Assembly: GCA_021800275.1 (NCBI GenBank)
Contig: JAJYZB010000001.1
Coordinates: forward strand, 328,624 to 392,623
Direction: 5' to 3'
Length of the DNA stretch: 64,000 bases
Source of the DNA: a bacterium
GTDB lineage: Bacteria > Vulcanimicrobiota > JABDET01
Part shown: positions 8,226 to 20,290 of the stretch, in pieces
Layout of the letters: each line of letters starts with the position of its first letter
Numbering within the stretch: position 1 is the stretch's first letter
Program-made: the position numbers and the translations under genes
The notes under the pieces: model-generated
What the model saw: the letters and a program-made list of their open reading frames with translations, nothing else
Database searches by the model: none
Told to the model about the DNA's origin: nothing

Positions 8226-8375
8226 GGCGCTTACAGTTTCAACTCATGCGCAGCTGAATCCTTCCCAAAAGGGGTTAGTAAAAGAATTATCGAAGGAATT
8301 AAAAAATAATGAGAGAATCACCAGAAACGGCACAAAAACTTTTTCATTGAATCGTTGAAAGGAGCGAAGAAAAGA

Positions 8376-8669
8376 ATGACTTATGTGATAGCCGAACCAT
8401 GCATCAATGTGAAAGATCACGGATGTGTGGATGTCTGTCCAGTGGACTGCATCCATCCCCGCCAGGACGAGGATAAAGGGGAAGTGATGCTGTACATTAA
8501 TCCCGATGAATGCATTGACTGCGGAGCCTGTGTTCCAGCCTGTCCTGTTTCCGCTATTTTTCCCGAAGATGAACTGAAAGAGGAGTGGAAATATTTTAAA
8601 GAAATGAACAGCGATTATTATAAATTGGATGCCGCTGCATTTGAATCAAAATGGAAAAGAAAGTCTTAA
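8376..8669 (+). CDS. 7Fe ferredoxin (FdxA-like)
   Basis: A protein of about 97 residues from ATG 8376, chosen over an upstream TTG because GGAG at 8361-8364 fits it and the family starts TYVIAEPC. The first cluster region is [18 protein letters not shown], spaced for a 3Fe-4S plus shared 4Fe-4S arrangement. The second is [12 protein letters not shown], for 4Fe-4S. The C-terminal tail resembles Azotobacter FdI-type ferredoxins. It is a low-potential electron carrier and a plausible acceptor for the 2-oxoacid oxidoreductase 3 kb downstream, although that link is inferred. Confidence 0.9.
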   Translation: MTYVIAEPCINVKDHGCVDVCPVDCIHPRQDEDKGEVMLYINPDECIDCGACVPACPVSAIFPEDELKEEWKYFKEMNSDYYKLDAAAFESKWKRKS

Positions 8670-8671
8670 AA

Positions 8672-8698
8672 TTGAGTTTTTCTAAATAAAATTATAAT
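8672..8698 (+). promoter_or_regulatory. Probable promoter for the cystathionine beta-synthase gene
   Basis: TTGAGT (8672-8677) and a perfect TATAAT (8693-8698) are 15 bases apart, a short but workable spacing. The leader from about 8705 has two small hairpins, AGCC/GGCT (8706-8718) and TGAGGT/ACCTCA (8718-8734), just before the GGAG at 8737-8740. Confidence 0.45.
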
Positions 8699-8745
8699 GA
8701 AATGCAGCCTAAGCGGCTGAGGTAGAGAACCTCATTGGAGAGAAA

Positions 8746-10101
8746 ATGATTTATGAAAACATCCTCCAGATTATTGGGAAAACCCCTCTGGTTCGCTTCA
8801 ATAAAATTACTTCAGGATTAAAATCAGTTCTGGTTGGGAAACTTGAGTTTTTAAATCCAGGAGGAAGTGTCAAAGACCGCATTGGGATAACCATGCTGGA
8901 AGCCGCAGAAAAAAAAGGGCTTCTCAAGCCTGGAGGTGTTGTCATTGAAGCCACTTCAGGAAACACAGGAATTGGATTGGCTCTGACAGCAGCAGTCAAA
9001 GGTTATAAAATTATTTTTACGATTCCAGACAAACAGAGCAGAGAAAAAATTGATATGCTGAAAGCTTTCGGGGCAGAAGTTATCGTCTGCCCCACTGCTG
9101 TCGAACCTCAGGATCCGAGAAGTTATTATTCTGTGGCAAAACGTTTAAGCCAGGAAATTCCAAATAGTTATTATCCTGATCAATACTCCAATCCTATCAA
9201 TCCCTTAACCCATTACGAAACAACTGGCCCTGAAATCTGGGAGCAAACAGAAGGAAAAATCGATTGTTTAGTTGCTGGGATGGGAACAGGGGGAACCATT
9301 TCAGGAGCGGGAAAATTTTTAAAAGAAAAAAAAACAGATTTGAAAGTCATTGGAGCGGACCCCGTTGGGTCTATCTATTACGAATATTTTAAAACTCAAA
9401 AAATAGGTCCTGCTTTCCCGTACAAAGTGGAGGGAATAGGGGAAGATTTCCTTCCTGGAACCATGGATTTTTCGATTGTTGACGAGATGATTCAGGTTAC
9501 TGATAAAGACTCCTTTCAGATGGCTAGAAAAGTTACCCGTGAGGAAGGAATTTTTATTGGTGGTTCAGGTGGATGTGCTGTTTACGCCGCCCTTCAGATC
9601 GCAAAAAGATTTAACACCCAAAAAATCATTCTAGTCATTCTGCCTGAATCAGGCGGGAGAAACTTGGGAAAAATTTACAATGATGAGTGGATGAAAGAGA
9701 ACCAATTCCTCGAGTCCCCAATCAGACTCACAGCAAAAGACCTGCTAGAAAGAAAAAAACAAACTCTGCTGATCACCCTTCCTCCACACGCAACTGCTTT
9801 AGAAGCCTTAAAAAAAATAAAAGAAAGCGATATTTCTCAAATTCCTATTCTGGAAAATGGAAAGTGCGTCGGAACAATTCATGAGGATGCCAGCATTGAT
9901 CTCTTGATGCTTGGGAAGGACCTGAATAATATTTACTTGCAGGAAATCATGAAGCCCCCTCTCCCTATTGTTTCTCCTGAAACAAATCTTGAAGCTTTGA
10001 CAGAAGTTTTAACGAAACAATCCCAAGCAGTTCTGGTTAAGCTGGGCGAAAAAGAATATCAAATTTTAACAAAATATGACCTCATCCATACCCTGCTTTA
10101 A
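8746..10101 (+). CDS. Cystathionine beta-synthase-like PLP enzyme with CBS domains
   Basis: A protein of 451 residues. Residues 1-320 are a fold-type II PLP domain of the cysteine synthase/CBS family. PLP-lysine K43 sits in NPGGSVKDR, substrate-loop TSGNTG follows, and GMGTGGTISGAG binds phosphate. Residues about 330-451 hold a pair of CBS domains, a regulatory module often binding adenosyl compounds. This architecture is typical of bacterial cystathionine beta-synthase (homocysteine plus serine), although O-acetylserine use cannot be excluded. GGAG is well placed before ATG 8746. A permease gene follows 2 bases later. Confidence 0.88.
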   Translation: MIYENILQIIGKTPLVRFNKITSGLKSVLVGKLEFLNPGGSVKDRIGITMLEAAEKKGLLKPGGVVIEATSGNTGIGLALTAAVKGYKIIFTIPDKQSREKIDMLKAFGAEVIVCPTAVEPQDPRSYYSVAKRLSQEIPNSYYPDQYSNPINPLTHYETTGPEIWEQTEGKIDCLVAGMGTGGTISGAGKFLKEKKTDLKVIGADPVGSIYYEYFKTQKIGPAFPYKVEGIGEDFLPGTMDFSIVDEMIQVTDKDSFQMARKVTREEGIFIGGSGGCAVYAALQIAKRFNTQKIILVILPESGGRNLGKIYNDEWMKENQFLESPIRLTAKDLLERKKQTLLITLPPHATALEALKKIKESDISQIPILENGKCVGTIHEDASIDLLMLGKDLNNIYLQEIMKPPLPIVSPETNLEALTEVLTKQSQAVLVKLGEKEYQILTKYDLIHTLL

Positions 10102-10103
10102 TC

Positions 10104-11663
10104 ATGCCAGAAACGAACAATAATCGCTCTCATTCTGAACTCCGCAGAGATGTAACTATCTGGGGCTCTTACATGTGGGGATATGCGGACGTCGGAGCTG
10201 ATGTTTATGTCGCTCTTGGTTTAGTTATGTTCTATGCCAAAGGAGGCACTCTTTATGCCTTTGCATTTGCCGGATTAGTCTATATTTTAATAGGACTTGC
10301 TTACACTGAACTGGCTTCTGCTTACCCGGTTGCTGGTGGAGGTCCCTATTATGCTCTAAGAGGACTTGGAGATTTCTGGGCTCTTATTTCCGGTTCTGCA
10401 CTGGCATTAGATTACACGATTGACGTCGCCCTTTTTGCTCTGGCATCAGCCGGCTATTTTGACTACTTTTTACCTGATAAAATTGTCAAAACTTTTATTT
10501 ATCTGGGTTCCTACGTTCCCCATTTTTACTGGTTCCAATGCCTTGAAAGCATGGTTTTAATCGCTTTTCTCATTTGGATCAATATTCTTGGAATCAAAGA
10601 ATCCTCACTGCTGAATGAGCTGCTTGGCGGATTTGACATCTGCATGGAAAGTCTGATCATTGTCATGGGATTTCTTTTTGCCTGGAAACCCGATCTTTTT
10701 CTTCATCAGATCCAATTTCAACTTCCTAACCTTTACGATTTCATGAGAGGTTCCTCACTTGCTATCATCTCTTACGTAGGACTGGAATCTATCTCACAGG
10801 CTGCACAAGAAACAAAAAGACCATCCACTGTTGTCCCAAGAACTTCACTCACTCTAATTTTTACGGTCTTCTTGTTTGCTCTTTCTTTTTCAAGCCTGAG
10901 TCTGGGAATGCTGCCCTGGCAGGTCATTGCCAGGCATGAAAATAATCCAATCGCAGTCCTTGCTTCTCATCTGCCCCTTATTGGGAGATTTGCAGGGGCT
11001 CTTGCAGCAGTCATGGGAGGATTAATTCTCTTAATCTCATCCAATTCAGGGGTCATGTCTGTCAGCCGTTTAAGTTATTCATTAAGTCAATTCAACCTGA
11101 TCCCAAAATGGTTTAATGAAGTCCATCCAAAATACAAAACCCCAGTTAGAACGATTCTAATTTTCTCGGGAATTGCTGTGGTGCAGACCATTTTAGCTTA
11201 TCTCAGTCATAATGCTCTGCATACTTTAGGAAATATGTACGCTTTTGGAGCAACCCTTGGCTATTTGCTGGTCTTTGTTTCTTTAATAAAGCTGCGAGCG
11301 ACAGATCCCTATACTCCGCGCCCTTACAAAATGCCCTTCAATATAAAATTCAAAAAATGGAATGGAGAAATATTAGAATTTCCAGTTCTGGCAATTCTTG
11401 GTTTGATTGGGGTTGCGGCTGTTTTAGCAGCCGTGATTTGGACCCATAAAATTGCGCGAATCGCGAGTCCAATCTGGATTCTACTCTGGTTCGGATATTA
11501 TGTTTGGTATAGAAGAAAACAAAATCTTTCACCTTGGCAAACGGTTAAACGAGATTGGGAAACAGAACAAAAATCAGTACTGGAATCAGCAGAAGAATAC
11601 GACCTTCTGGAACAGTACAAATGGGCGTTGACGGAAAGAGATAAAAAAATCCAAAAAATCTAA
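10104..11663 (+). CDS. APC-superfamily amino-acid permease
   Basis: A protein of 519 residues with about twelve hydrophobic segments. It opens with a short soluble N-terminus and a first helix around WGYADVGADVYVALGLVM; ELASAYPVAGGGPYYALR is typical of APC transporters, as is ISYVGLESISQAAQETKRP. The charged C-terminus (about residues 470-519) is cytosolic. It follows the CBS gene after 2 bases and is surely co-transcribed, so a sulfur amino acid or serine is a reasonable but unproven substrate. Confidence 0.85.
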   Translation: MPETNNNRSHSELRRDVTIWGSYMWGYADVGADVYVALGLVMFYAKGGTLYAFAFAGLVYILIGLAYTELASAYPVAGGGPYYALRGLGDFWALISGSALALDYTIDVALFALASAGYFDYFLPDKIVKTFIYLGSYVPHFYWFQCLESMVLIAFLIWINILGIKESSLLNELLGGFDICMESLIIVMGFLFAWKPDLFLHQIQFQLPNLYDFMRGSSLAIISYVGLESISQAAQETKRPSTVVPRTSLTLIFTVFLFALSFSSLSLGMLPWQVIARHENNPIAVLASHLPLIGRFAGALAAVMGGLILLISSNSGVMSVSRLSYSLSQFNLIPKWFNEVHPKYKTPVRTILIFSGIAVVQTILAYLSHNALHTLGNMYAFGATLGYLLVFVSLIKLRATDPYTPRPYKMPFNIKFKKWNGEILEFPVLAILGLIGVAAVLAAVIWTHKIARIASPIWILLWFGYYVWYRRKQNLSPWQTVKRDWETEQKSVLESAEEYDLLEQYKWALTERDKKIQKI

Positions 11664-11718
11664 TCTCGTTCGCAAACCTCTCGCAAGCAGCGTTTAGCTT
11701 CCTCGCTTCGAATAATCT

Positions 11719-11741
11719 CTCTCTCCTTCCTTCGGAGAGAG
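11719..11741. terminator. Hairpin between convergent permease and korB genes
   Basis: CTCTCTCC (11719-11726) and GGAGAGAG (11734-11741) form a perfect 8-bp stem with a 7-base loop between two converging genes. There is no clear T-run on either side, so a bidirectional terminator role rests on position only. Confidence 0.4.
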
Positions 11742-11757
11742 TCTCGCTCGCTTCGAC

Positions 11758-14584
<2,827 letters not shown>

Positions 14585-14731
14585 TACTTACAACCTCCTT
14601 CAAGGGTTTGCACCAAGACATGCAAAAACACAAAAAATGCAACCTTTCTATTGAGCTTTTTTAAAATTTCAATACGCTTCAACTAAACTCCTTCACACTC
14701 TTCAGTGGCGCTGAAAAATATGCATGAACAC

Positions 14732-16000
14732 TCATAATAGCTCATCTCGATATCTTAAAAAGAGCAGAGGACCGCGATCCAGAACCCCAGCATAACAGGC
14801 AACCTGCCCACTTCGAGTAATATCTCTCAACTTCAGAGGTTCTTTTATTTCTTCTTCGCAGGATAAAACATACTCTTTCGCTTCTTCTATCGTTAAAGCT
14901 GCGACTCGATAAGCCCTTAACCCTTTAACATTATCATCCTGACTGTTCTGAACATCTCCTTCCACGACAAATTCCCAAGACACATGATGTTCACGATAAA
15001 TTCCACGCAGCTCAGCAATCTGCTCCAGAGCTTTTAGATGGTTAGGGGAAAACCGAAGGGCAATTGCAAACTGTTTTTTCGCTTTGTCTGTTTCAGTTAA
15101 TTTTCTATAGGCATATCCTAGTTGATAAGCGCATTCAGCCAGAATAAAATTCCACTGCACACCCCATTCTTCCCGATCTTTTTCCAAAAAAATCCCCAAC
15201 GCTTTTTCAAGAGGCTTGACAGCTTCTTCAGGTTTCCCTTTTTCAACAAGAAGTTCACCCAGTCTGAATAAAAGAGTTGGAAAATCTGGCGCGTGATAAA
15301 GTCCCTCTTTATACTTCTCTTCCGCTTCTTTTAACTTTCCCTCTTTCTGGAGAAGGAGTCCCCAATGTTCATATCCGGAACCTTCCTCAGGAGCTAAAGC
15401 GATTGACTGTTTATAAGCTTCAACAGCCTTTTCATGATTTCCGAGAAGAAGATAGGCATTCCCAATTCGAGGAAAAACAGCTGCTGCTCCTCCGCCTCTA
15501 GTCAAAAAAATCTGATAAAACTTTAAAGCTTCTTGCAGTAAATTCAACTGAAAAGCACAGTCTCCAGCATCTAAAAATACCTCAAGATCATCGGGATTTT
15601 TAGAAATGGCTTCTTTAAATTTTCGATACGCGGCTCTAAGATTCCCCATTTTTTTTAAAACTGTCCCCCAATGATAATATGGAAACCATAACCCCGGGTT
15701 AACTCTGGTAGCATAACGATACCTCCCCATGGCCGCCTGCAGCTTCCCCTCATTTAAAAGAAAATTTCCCAGGGCATCATACGCCGGAGCAAAATGAGGA
15801 TCCAATCTCAAAGCTTCTTTAGCTTCAAGAATGGCTTGTTTGACTTGTCCAGTCTCATAAAGGGAAACCGAAATAAGCAGGTGTATTTCGGGTTTTTCCT
15901 TGAGAGGAACAGCATCAAAAGAAACCTGTTTAAGGTAATCGAGCGCTTTGTCAAACTCTCCCCTGCCGATCGCTTCTCTCGCTTTTTTTATAAAATCCAC
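14732..16000 (-). CDS. Tetratricopeptide repeat protein
   Basis: GTG 16000 is preferred because AGGGA lies ten bases upstream and the protein then begins VDFIKKAREAIGRGEFDKAL, a TPR helix; an ATG at 16090 would add 30 odd residues without a ribosome binding site. About 422 residues hold eight or more TPR units (A-x-x-AL-x-L-x-P patterns from residue 10 to 340) and a roughly 80-residue C-terminal domain (TRSGQVACYAGVLDRGPLLF). There is no signal peptide or membrane segment, so it is probably a cytosolic scaffold. Function unknown. Confidence 0.8.
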   Translation of the reverse strand: MDFIKKAREAIGRGEFDKALDYLKQVSFDAVPLKEKPEIHLLISVSLYETGQVKQAILEAKEALRLDPHFAPAYDALGNFLLNEGKLQAAMGRYRYATRVNPGLWFPYYHWGTVLKKMGNLRAAYRKFKEAISKNPDDLEVFLDAGDCAFQLNLLQEALKFYQIFLTRGGGAAAVFPRIGNAYLLLGNHEKAVEAYKQSIALAPEEGSGYEHWGLLLQKEGKLKEAEEKYKEGLYHAPDFPTLLFRLGELLVEKGKPEEAVKPLEKALGIFLEKDREEWGVQWNFILAECAYQLGYAYRKLTETDKAKKQFAIALRFSPNHLKALEQIAELRGIYREHHVSWEFVVEGDVQNSQDDNVKGLRAYRVAALTIEEAKEYVLSCEEEIKEPLKLRDITRSGQVACYAGVLDRGPLLFLRYRDELL

Positions 16001-16131
16001 AAAGAAAAGTTCCCTAAAAGGGAACCCCATCCTTTTACCCGAGAACTTCACAGGGAAGGAAGAGCTGAATTTTCTCAAGAAAATAAACATTCAAATGGGT
16101 TTTAACAAGTTTTTTCCAGAAAATCTCTGAC

Positions 16132-17322
16132 ATGAAAAATCTATTTTATTATTTTTTTCTAATCGTTATTTTTTTCACTGTTTCTCGGGTTCTTACTTTC
16201 CCGATCCCTTTACAAACTTTCCATCCTTACCAGAGCGTTTTCGAACGATTCCCTTATTTGCAGGATATGTCTTCTCATTCTGTCGTCATCCTGTGGGAAA
16301 CCTTGAAACCCACGAAAGGAATTCTTGCAGTCAAAACAGAGAGAGCAAAAGCCACTCTCCTCAAAGAGAATAGAATCACTCGAAATCACATCATCAGGAT
16401 ACACAGCCTGGAACCCAATACTTTTTACTGGTATCGGATTATTTCAGAGGAAAGAATTCCTGTCACCCCATGGATCTGGTTTAAAACTTTCCCGACCAGA
16501 CATAATTCTCATTTTTCCTTTGCTGTGTTTGGAGACAGTGGAAATGGTTCAAATTATCAAAAAAAAGTAGCGCATCAGATTTTTCTTCATCACCCTCTTT
16601 TGATTCTTCAGACAGGAGATTTAATTTACGGAAAAAAGTCCCCAGGAGGTTTTGATCGAAAATTTTTTGGGATATACTGGAAAACTATTAAAAATGCCCC
16701 TATTTTCCCTGTTCTTGGAAATCATGATCTTCATGCCGAAAAAGGAAAGCCTCTTCTGCACACCTTTGTCCTGCCAGATGATTCGCCTGGCGGCGGGAGA
16801 TATTATAGTTTTAACTGTGGCGACGTCCATTTTACTGCTCTGGACTCCATGGCTCCTTTATCTCCCGGTTCAACCCAGTATCACTGGCTGATACACGATT
16901 TATCAAATTCAAAATTGCCTTTGAAAATCGCCTACTTCCACTATCCTCTTTATTCCAGCGGATTTCATAGAAGCAATTTATCTCTTCGTAAAATTCTCGA
17001 TCCTGTCTTCAAAAAGTATCACGTTTCCCTTGTTTTCAATGGCCATGACCATGATTATGAAAGAACGCTTCCAATCCACGGAACAACATTTGTGGTTACA
17101 GGGGGCGGGGGCGGAATCCTTTACCCTGTCTGGGCATCCAGATGGACAGCCTATTCAGCCACTGTCCACCATTTCGTATGGTGTAGAGTCAAGGGACTAA
17201 TGATCAACTGCTCAGCCATTGATGACCGCGGCAAAACTTTCGATAAATTCACAGTCAGCCCCCCTCAAGCAGGTCTCATCAAAAAACTCAATGAACCTAA
17301 AAAAACTTTTAAAAAAGGCTAA
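16132..17322 (+). CDS. Purple acid phosphatase-like metallophosphoesterase
   Basis: A protein of 396 residues. An N-terminal hydrophobic segment (residues 4-20) is a signal peptide or anchor. Residues about 30-115 form a fibronectin-III-like domain as in purple acid phosphatases (YLQDMSSHSVVILWET). The catalytic domain has all metal motifs: FGDSGNG, TGDLIYG, GNHDLH, the histidine of AYFHYPLYSSG and NGHDHDYER. It is therefore an exported calcineurin-like phosphoesterase with two metals; the substrate is unknown. It is divergent from the TPR gene and precedes mnmA by 32 bases. Confidence 0.87.
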   Translation: MKNLFYYFFLIVIFFTVSRVLTFPIPLQTFHPYQSVFERFPYLQDMSSHSVVILWETLKPTKGILAVKTERAKATLLKENRITRNHIIRIHSLEPNTFYWYRIISEERIPVTPWIWFKTFPTRHNSHFSFAVFGDSGNGSNYQKKVAHQIFLHHPLLILQTGDLIYGKKSPGGFDRKFFGIYWKTIKNAPIFPVLGNHDLHAEKGKPLLHTFVLPDDSPGGGRYYSFNCGDVHFTALDSMAPLSPGSTQYHWLIHDLSNSKLPLKIAYFHYPLYSSGFHRSNLSLRKILDPVFKKYHVSLVFNGHDHDYERTLPIHGTTFVVTGGGGGILYPVWASRWTAYSATVHHFVWCRVKGLMINCSAIDDRGKTFDKFTVSPPQAGLIKKLNEPKKTFKKG

Positions 17323-17354
17323 TTTTCCCTTTGTGGTGAACTAGTCCTTTAACC

Positions 17355-18479
17355 ATGAAAAAACGAGTTGTTGTGGCAATGAGCGGAGGAGTGGACTCTT
17401 CTGTCGCAGCCTGTCTTCTGGCTGAACAAGGTTATGAAGTCATTGGATTAACCATGCAGACCTGGCCCGCCAGCTCCATACAAAACTCAGGAGGGAAACT
17501 AAGAGGATGCTGCGGAATAGATGCCGCCAGGGACGCTTTTTCAGTCTGCAGCCTTCTTGGAATTCCTCATTATGTTTTAAATTTTCAGGAGGTTTTCCAG
17601 AAACAGGTCATTGACAATTTCACACAAGAATACCTTTCAGGCAGAACCCCTAATCCCTGTGTGCGCTGCAATGAATTCATTAAATTTAAAGCTCTATTGG
17701 AAAAATCTCTTTCTTTACAAGCAGATTTTTTAGCCACTGGCCATTATGCAAGAACAGCTTATAATCCAGCAAAGAACAGATACTGTCTGAGCAAAGGAAA
17801 AGATCAGAAAAAGGATCAATCCTATGTGCTTTATCCGTTAAAACAGCAAGAACTCGAAAAAACCATTTTCCCTTTAGGAGACTGGACAAAAGAAGAAGTC
17901 AGAGCTTATGCTCGGGAAAAAAATCTCCCAACTGCTAAAAAATCAGATAGTTATGACCTTTGCTTTGTTCCCGATGGTAATTACGAAGAATTTATTCAAA
18001 GAGAAACAACAGCCCGTATTGCTCCAGGAGAAATTTTAAATCAAAAAGGGGAAACTCTCGGAAATCACAAAGGAATTCCTTTCTATACAATAGGACAGAG
18101 GAAAGGGCTCGGAATTTCTTCAAAAGAACCAATTTTTGTTCTTTCAATGGATCTTGAAACCAACACTCTGGTCGTTGGCAGAGAACAGGAATTATACCAC
18201 GATACTCTGTCAGCGGAAAACATAAACTGGATCAGTACAAGCCCTCCTGACAAACCCATCAAAGCCTCAGCTAAAATTCGATATCATGCAACTGAAGAAG
18301 AAGTCTTAATCACTCCGCTGTCTGAAGGCAGCTGCACAGTGAGCTTTAATAAGCCTCAAAAAGCCATTACACCTGGACAGGCAATTGTTTTTTACGAAAG
18401 AGATGAAGTTCTGGGTGGTGGAACAATCAAAATGTCTGACAGGAAGGATCCTGCCAGAACTCTCACGAACACTACCTGA
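17355..18479 (+). CDS. mnmA: tRNA-specific 2-thiouridylase MnmA
   Basis: A protein of 374 residues. It adds sulfur to uridine 34 of tRNA Lys, Glu and Gln. The PP-loop SGGVDSS starts the protein; the two catalytic cysteines lie in RTPNPCVRCN and SYDLCFVPDG; GHYAR and QRKGLGI are also present. Length and order match the family. The zinc-ribbon gene follows 4 bases after its stop. Confidence 0.95.
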   Translation: MKKRVVVAMSGGVDSSVAACLLAEQGYEVIGLTMQTWPASSIQNSGGKLRGCCGIDAARDAFSVCSLLGIPHYVLNFQEVFQKQVIDNFTQEYLSGRTPNPCVRCNEFIKFKALLEKSLSLQADFLATGHYARTAYNPAKNRYCLSKGKDQKKDQSYVLYPLKQQELEKTIFPLGDWTKEEVRAYAREKNLPTAKKSDSYDLCFVPDGNYEEFIQRETTARIAPGEILNQKGETLGNHKGIPFYTIGQRKGLGISSKEPIFVLSMDLETNTLVVGREQELYHDTLSAENINWISTSPPDKPIKASAKIRYHATEEEVLITPLSEGSCTVSFNKPQKAITPGQAIVFYERDEVLGGGTIKMSDRKDPARTLTNTT

Positions 18480-18483
18480 AGTC

Positions 18484-18993
18484 ATGGTTGTCTGTATTAG
18501 ATGTGGCCATCAAAATCCTGAAGGGGGACATTTCTGCGAATCCTGTAATGCAGTAATGCCAAAAATTTCAGAAACCATATCAGCAGCACCTCCTGGAAGA
18601 ATCAATGTTCACTACAACCAATTAAAAGAAGCTGTTGAAAAACTTCAATCTGGAGCAAGCTCTCAAGATCAGTACCTGGAAACATTGAATTTCATTTACA
18701 ACACGATTTATGAAAGACTAACAGAAGTGGAAAATATGGATATTTCCGATGAAATCAAACCAGACTTCGAAGAACAATACCAATTAGGAATTTCAGGAAT
18801 CCATTTTTTCCTTCAAGGAATCGAAGAACTGAAACTTTATCTTGAAGATTCGAATCCCGCGCATCTCGCTTCAGGCATGGAATCAGCTTATCAAGGAAAC
18901 GAAAATTTAAATCAAGCTCTTGAAATGGCTCGAGAAGGACTGAGACGCTTAAAAGAACTGGGTGTTGATTCAGAGTTTGATATCATGAACTAA
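18484..18993 (+). CDS. Zinc-ribbon protein of unknown function
   Basis: ATG 18484, directly after the mnmA stop, gives 170 residues. The N-terminus is a zinc ribbon with two CxxC knuckles (CIRCGHQNPEGGHFCESC). The rest is acidic and alpha-helical, with likely coiled-coil stretches (IEELKLYLED, ALEMAREGLRRLKELG). There is no membrane segment. Such proteins are common and uncharacterised; co-transcription with mnmA is likely, but a shared role is not implied. Confidence 0.75.
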   Translation: MVVCIRCGHQNPEGGHFCESCNAVMPKISETISAAPPGRINVHYNQLKEAVEKLQSGASSQDQYLETLNFIYNTIYERLTEVENMDISDEIKPDFEEQYQLGISGIHFFLQGIEELKLYLEDSNPAHLASGMESAYQGNENLNQALEMAREGLRRLKELGVDSEFDIMN

Positions 18994-19058
18994 AACCTCT
19001 CAGATCTCCGCATATTTTCACTTTTCTACTCAATTTTCCGAAACCTGATTAAATCAGA

Positions 19059-20231
19059 TTATCCCTGTTTTTCGAGCCGCCTGAACTGCACAACTTTTGC
19101 CCCAAAAGGGAGTGGAATCATAATCAAACTGAATAAAATGCCCAAATATGGAATATTAATGGCGATTGTAAACAATGCCACTCCGATAGGAAGAGACTGC
19201 CAATAGGGAGGACGGTGGCGCTCCAGTTTCCCTAGAACCCTTTCTCCAAGCCAAAGGCTGACAAAAAGACGAGTCACATAAACCCCAATGGCGAATAAAC
19301 TTAAAATGATAAATCCAAGCGGCAGTCCTAAAATGCTCAACATTAAAATAATTCCCAGGGTGGGAACAGTCAAACAAATCACGACACCATACAAATAGCT
19401 TTCCCAAGGATGTTCCAGCATATCATCCATAATCATCCTAGCAGGTTTCTTTAACCACGTTGAAAGCGTAAAAAGCCCTACCACAATCAGCCACACGGCT
19501 GAAAGAATGCTGTGCAGAAAAGTATAAATCCAAGGAAACTGGAGCATACCCAAAAATCGGGGAGGTGGATAATGATGGATCATTTTCCCCGCCACATGTT
19601 TTATTTCACCCTTTACAACTGAGGGAGAAGTATAAAATAAATTTCCCATTAAAAACCCTTTTCCCCCTATATAAATTGAAGAAGTGGCTGTGACTCTAGC
19701 ATTTCCCACCACAATTCCTTTAAAATCCACATTTTTCCCGAGAGCAATAAATTTTCCGGTATGAGTTCCTTCTAAAGTGATATCCTCTCCACCCATTAAA
19801 GTATCCCCTGAAACCTTACCCTTTGAGTTCGCCATAAACCCAAATTCCAGGAGGTCCCCTGCATCATTTCCCTTTTGTTCTGTATCCAGCGCAAGCATTC
19901 GACACACGCTGCAGCTAGTATCAGCATCAGCGCTTAAAGCAATAATATTAATCTCTCCGCTGACAGGACCTGTTACTTCAACCCTGCCCCCGGATAAAAA
20001 AACATTTCCATGAACAGCCCCCTGAACTCGGACAATTCCCCCTAATACAAACAAATCCCCATCCACAGTTCCTTTAATGTCCACGTTCCAGCCCATCACA
20101 TACAGGTCTGTGTGAACTGTCTTCCCCACAGGAAGAGTATATCTGAAAACAGCCCTTCCTTCAAAAGCAAAAGCGCGCTGGAAACCGAGAAAAACAAGAA
20201 AAAAGAAAATGCCTTTCAGCCATTTTTTCAT
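19059..20231 (-). CDS. Bactofilin-like polymer-forming protein with C-terminal membrane helices
   Basis: A protein of 390 residues. It has a signal peptide (cleavage near AFAFEG), then about 190 residues of repeating short strands rich in G-x-V/I-x-G-D/N (TVDGDLFVLGGIVRVQGAVH), like the beta-helix of bactofilins. Four hydrophobic helices follow from about residue 240 (VWLIVVGLFTLSTWL, LTVPTLGIILMLSILGLPLG). Unlike cytosolic bactofilins, this layout puts the beta-helix outside the inner membrane. It is 59 bases downstream of the pilin cluster in the same direction. Its role in envelope or surface assembly is inferred. Confidence 0.75.
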   Translation of the reverse strand: MKKWLKGIFFFLVFLGFQRAFAFEGRAVFRYTLPVGKTVHTDLYVMGWNVDIKGTVDGDLFVLGGIVRVQGAVHGNVFLSGGRVEVTGPVSGEINIIALSADADTSCSVCRMLALDTEQKGNDAGDLLEFGFMANSKGKVSGDTLMGGEDITLEGTHTGKFIALGKNVDFKGIVVGNARVTATSSIYIGGKGFLMGNLFYTSPSVVKGEIKHVAGKMIHHYPPPRFLGMLQFPWIYTFLHSILSAVWLIVVGLFTLSTWLKKPARMIMDDMLEHPWESYLYGVVICLTVPTLGIILMLSILGLPLGFIILSLFAIGVYVTRLFVSLWLGERVLGKLERHRPPYWQSLPIGVALFTIAINIPYLGILFSLIMIPLPFGAKVVQFRRLEKQG

Positions 20232-20290
20232 AAAGCTTGATTAGAGAAAAAAGGACTTGAACCCTTTCCTCTCAGATCTCATAATAAGCA

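Noticed and set aside
20244..20273. tRNA T-arm-like sequence (GGTTCAAGTCC on the minus strand)
   Set aside because: No acceptor, D or anticodon arms can be built around it; it is a plain hairpin between the PilX-like and bactofilin-like genes.
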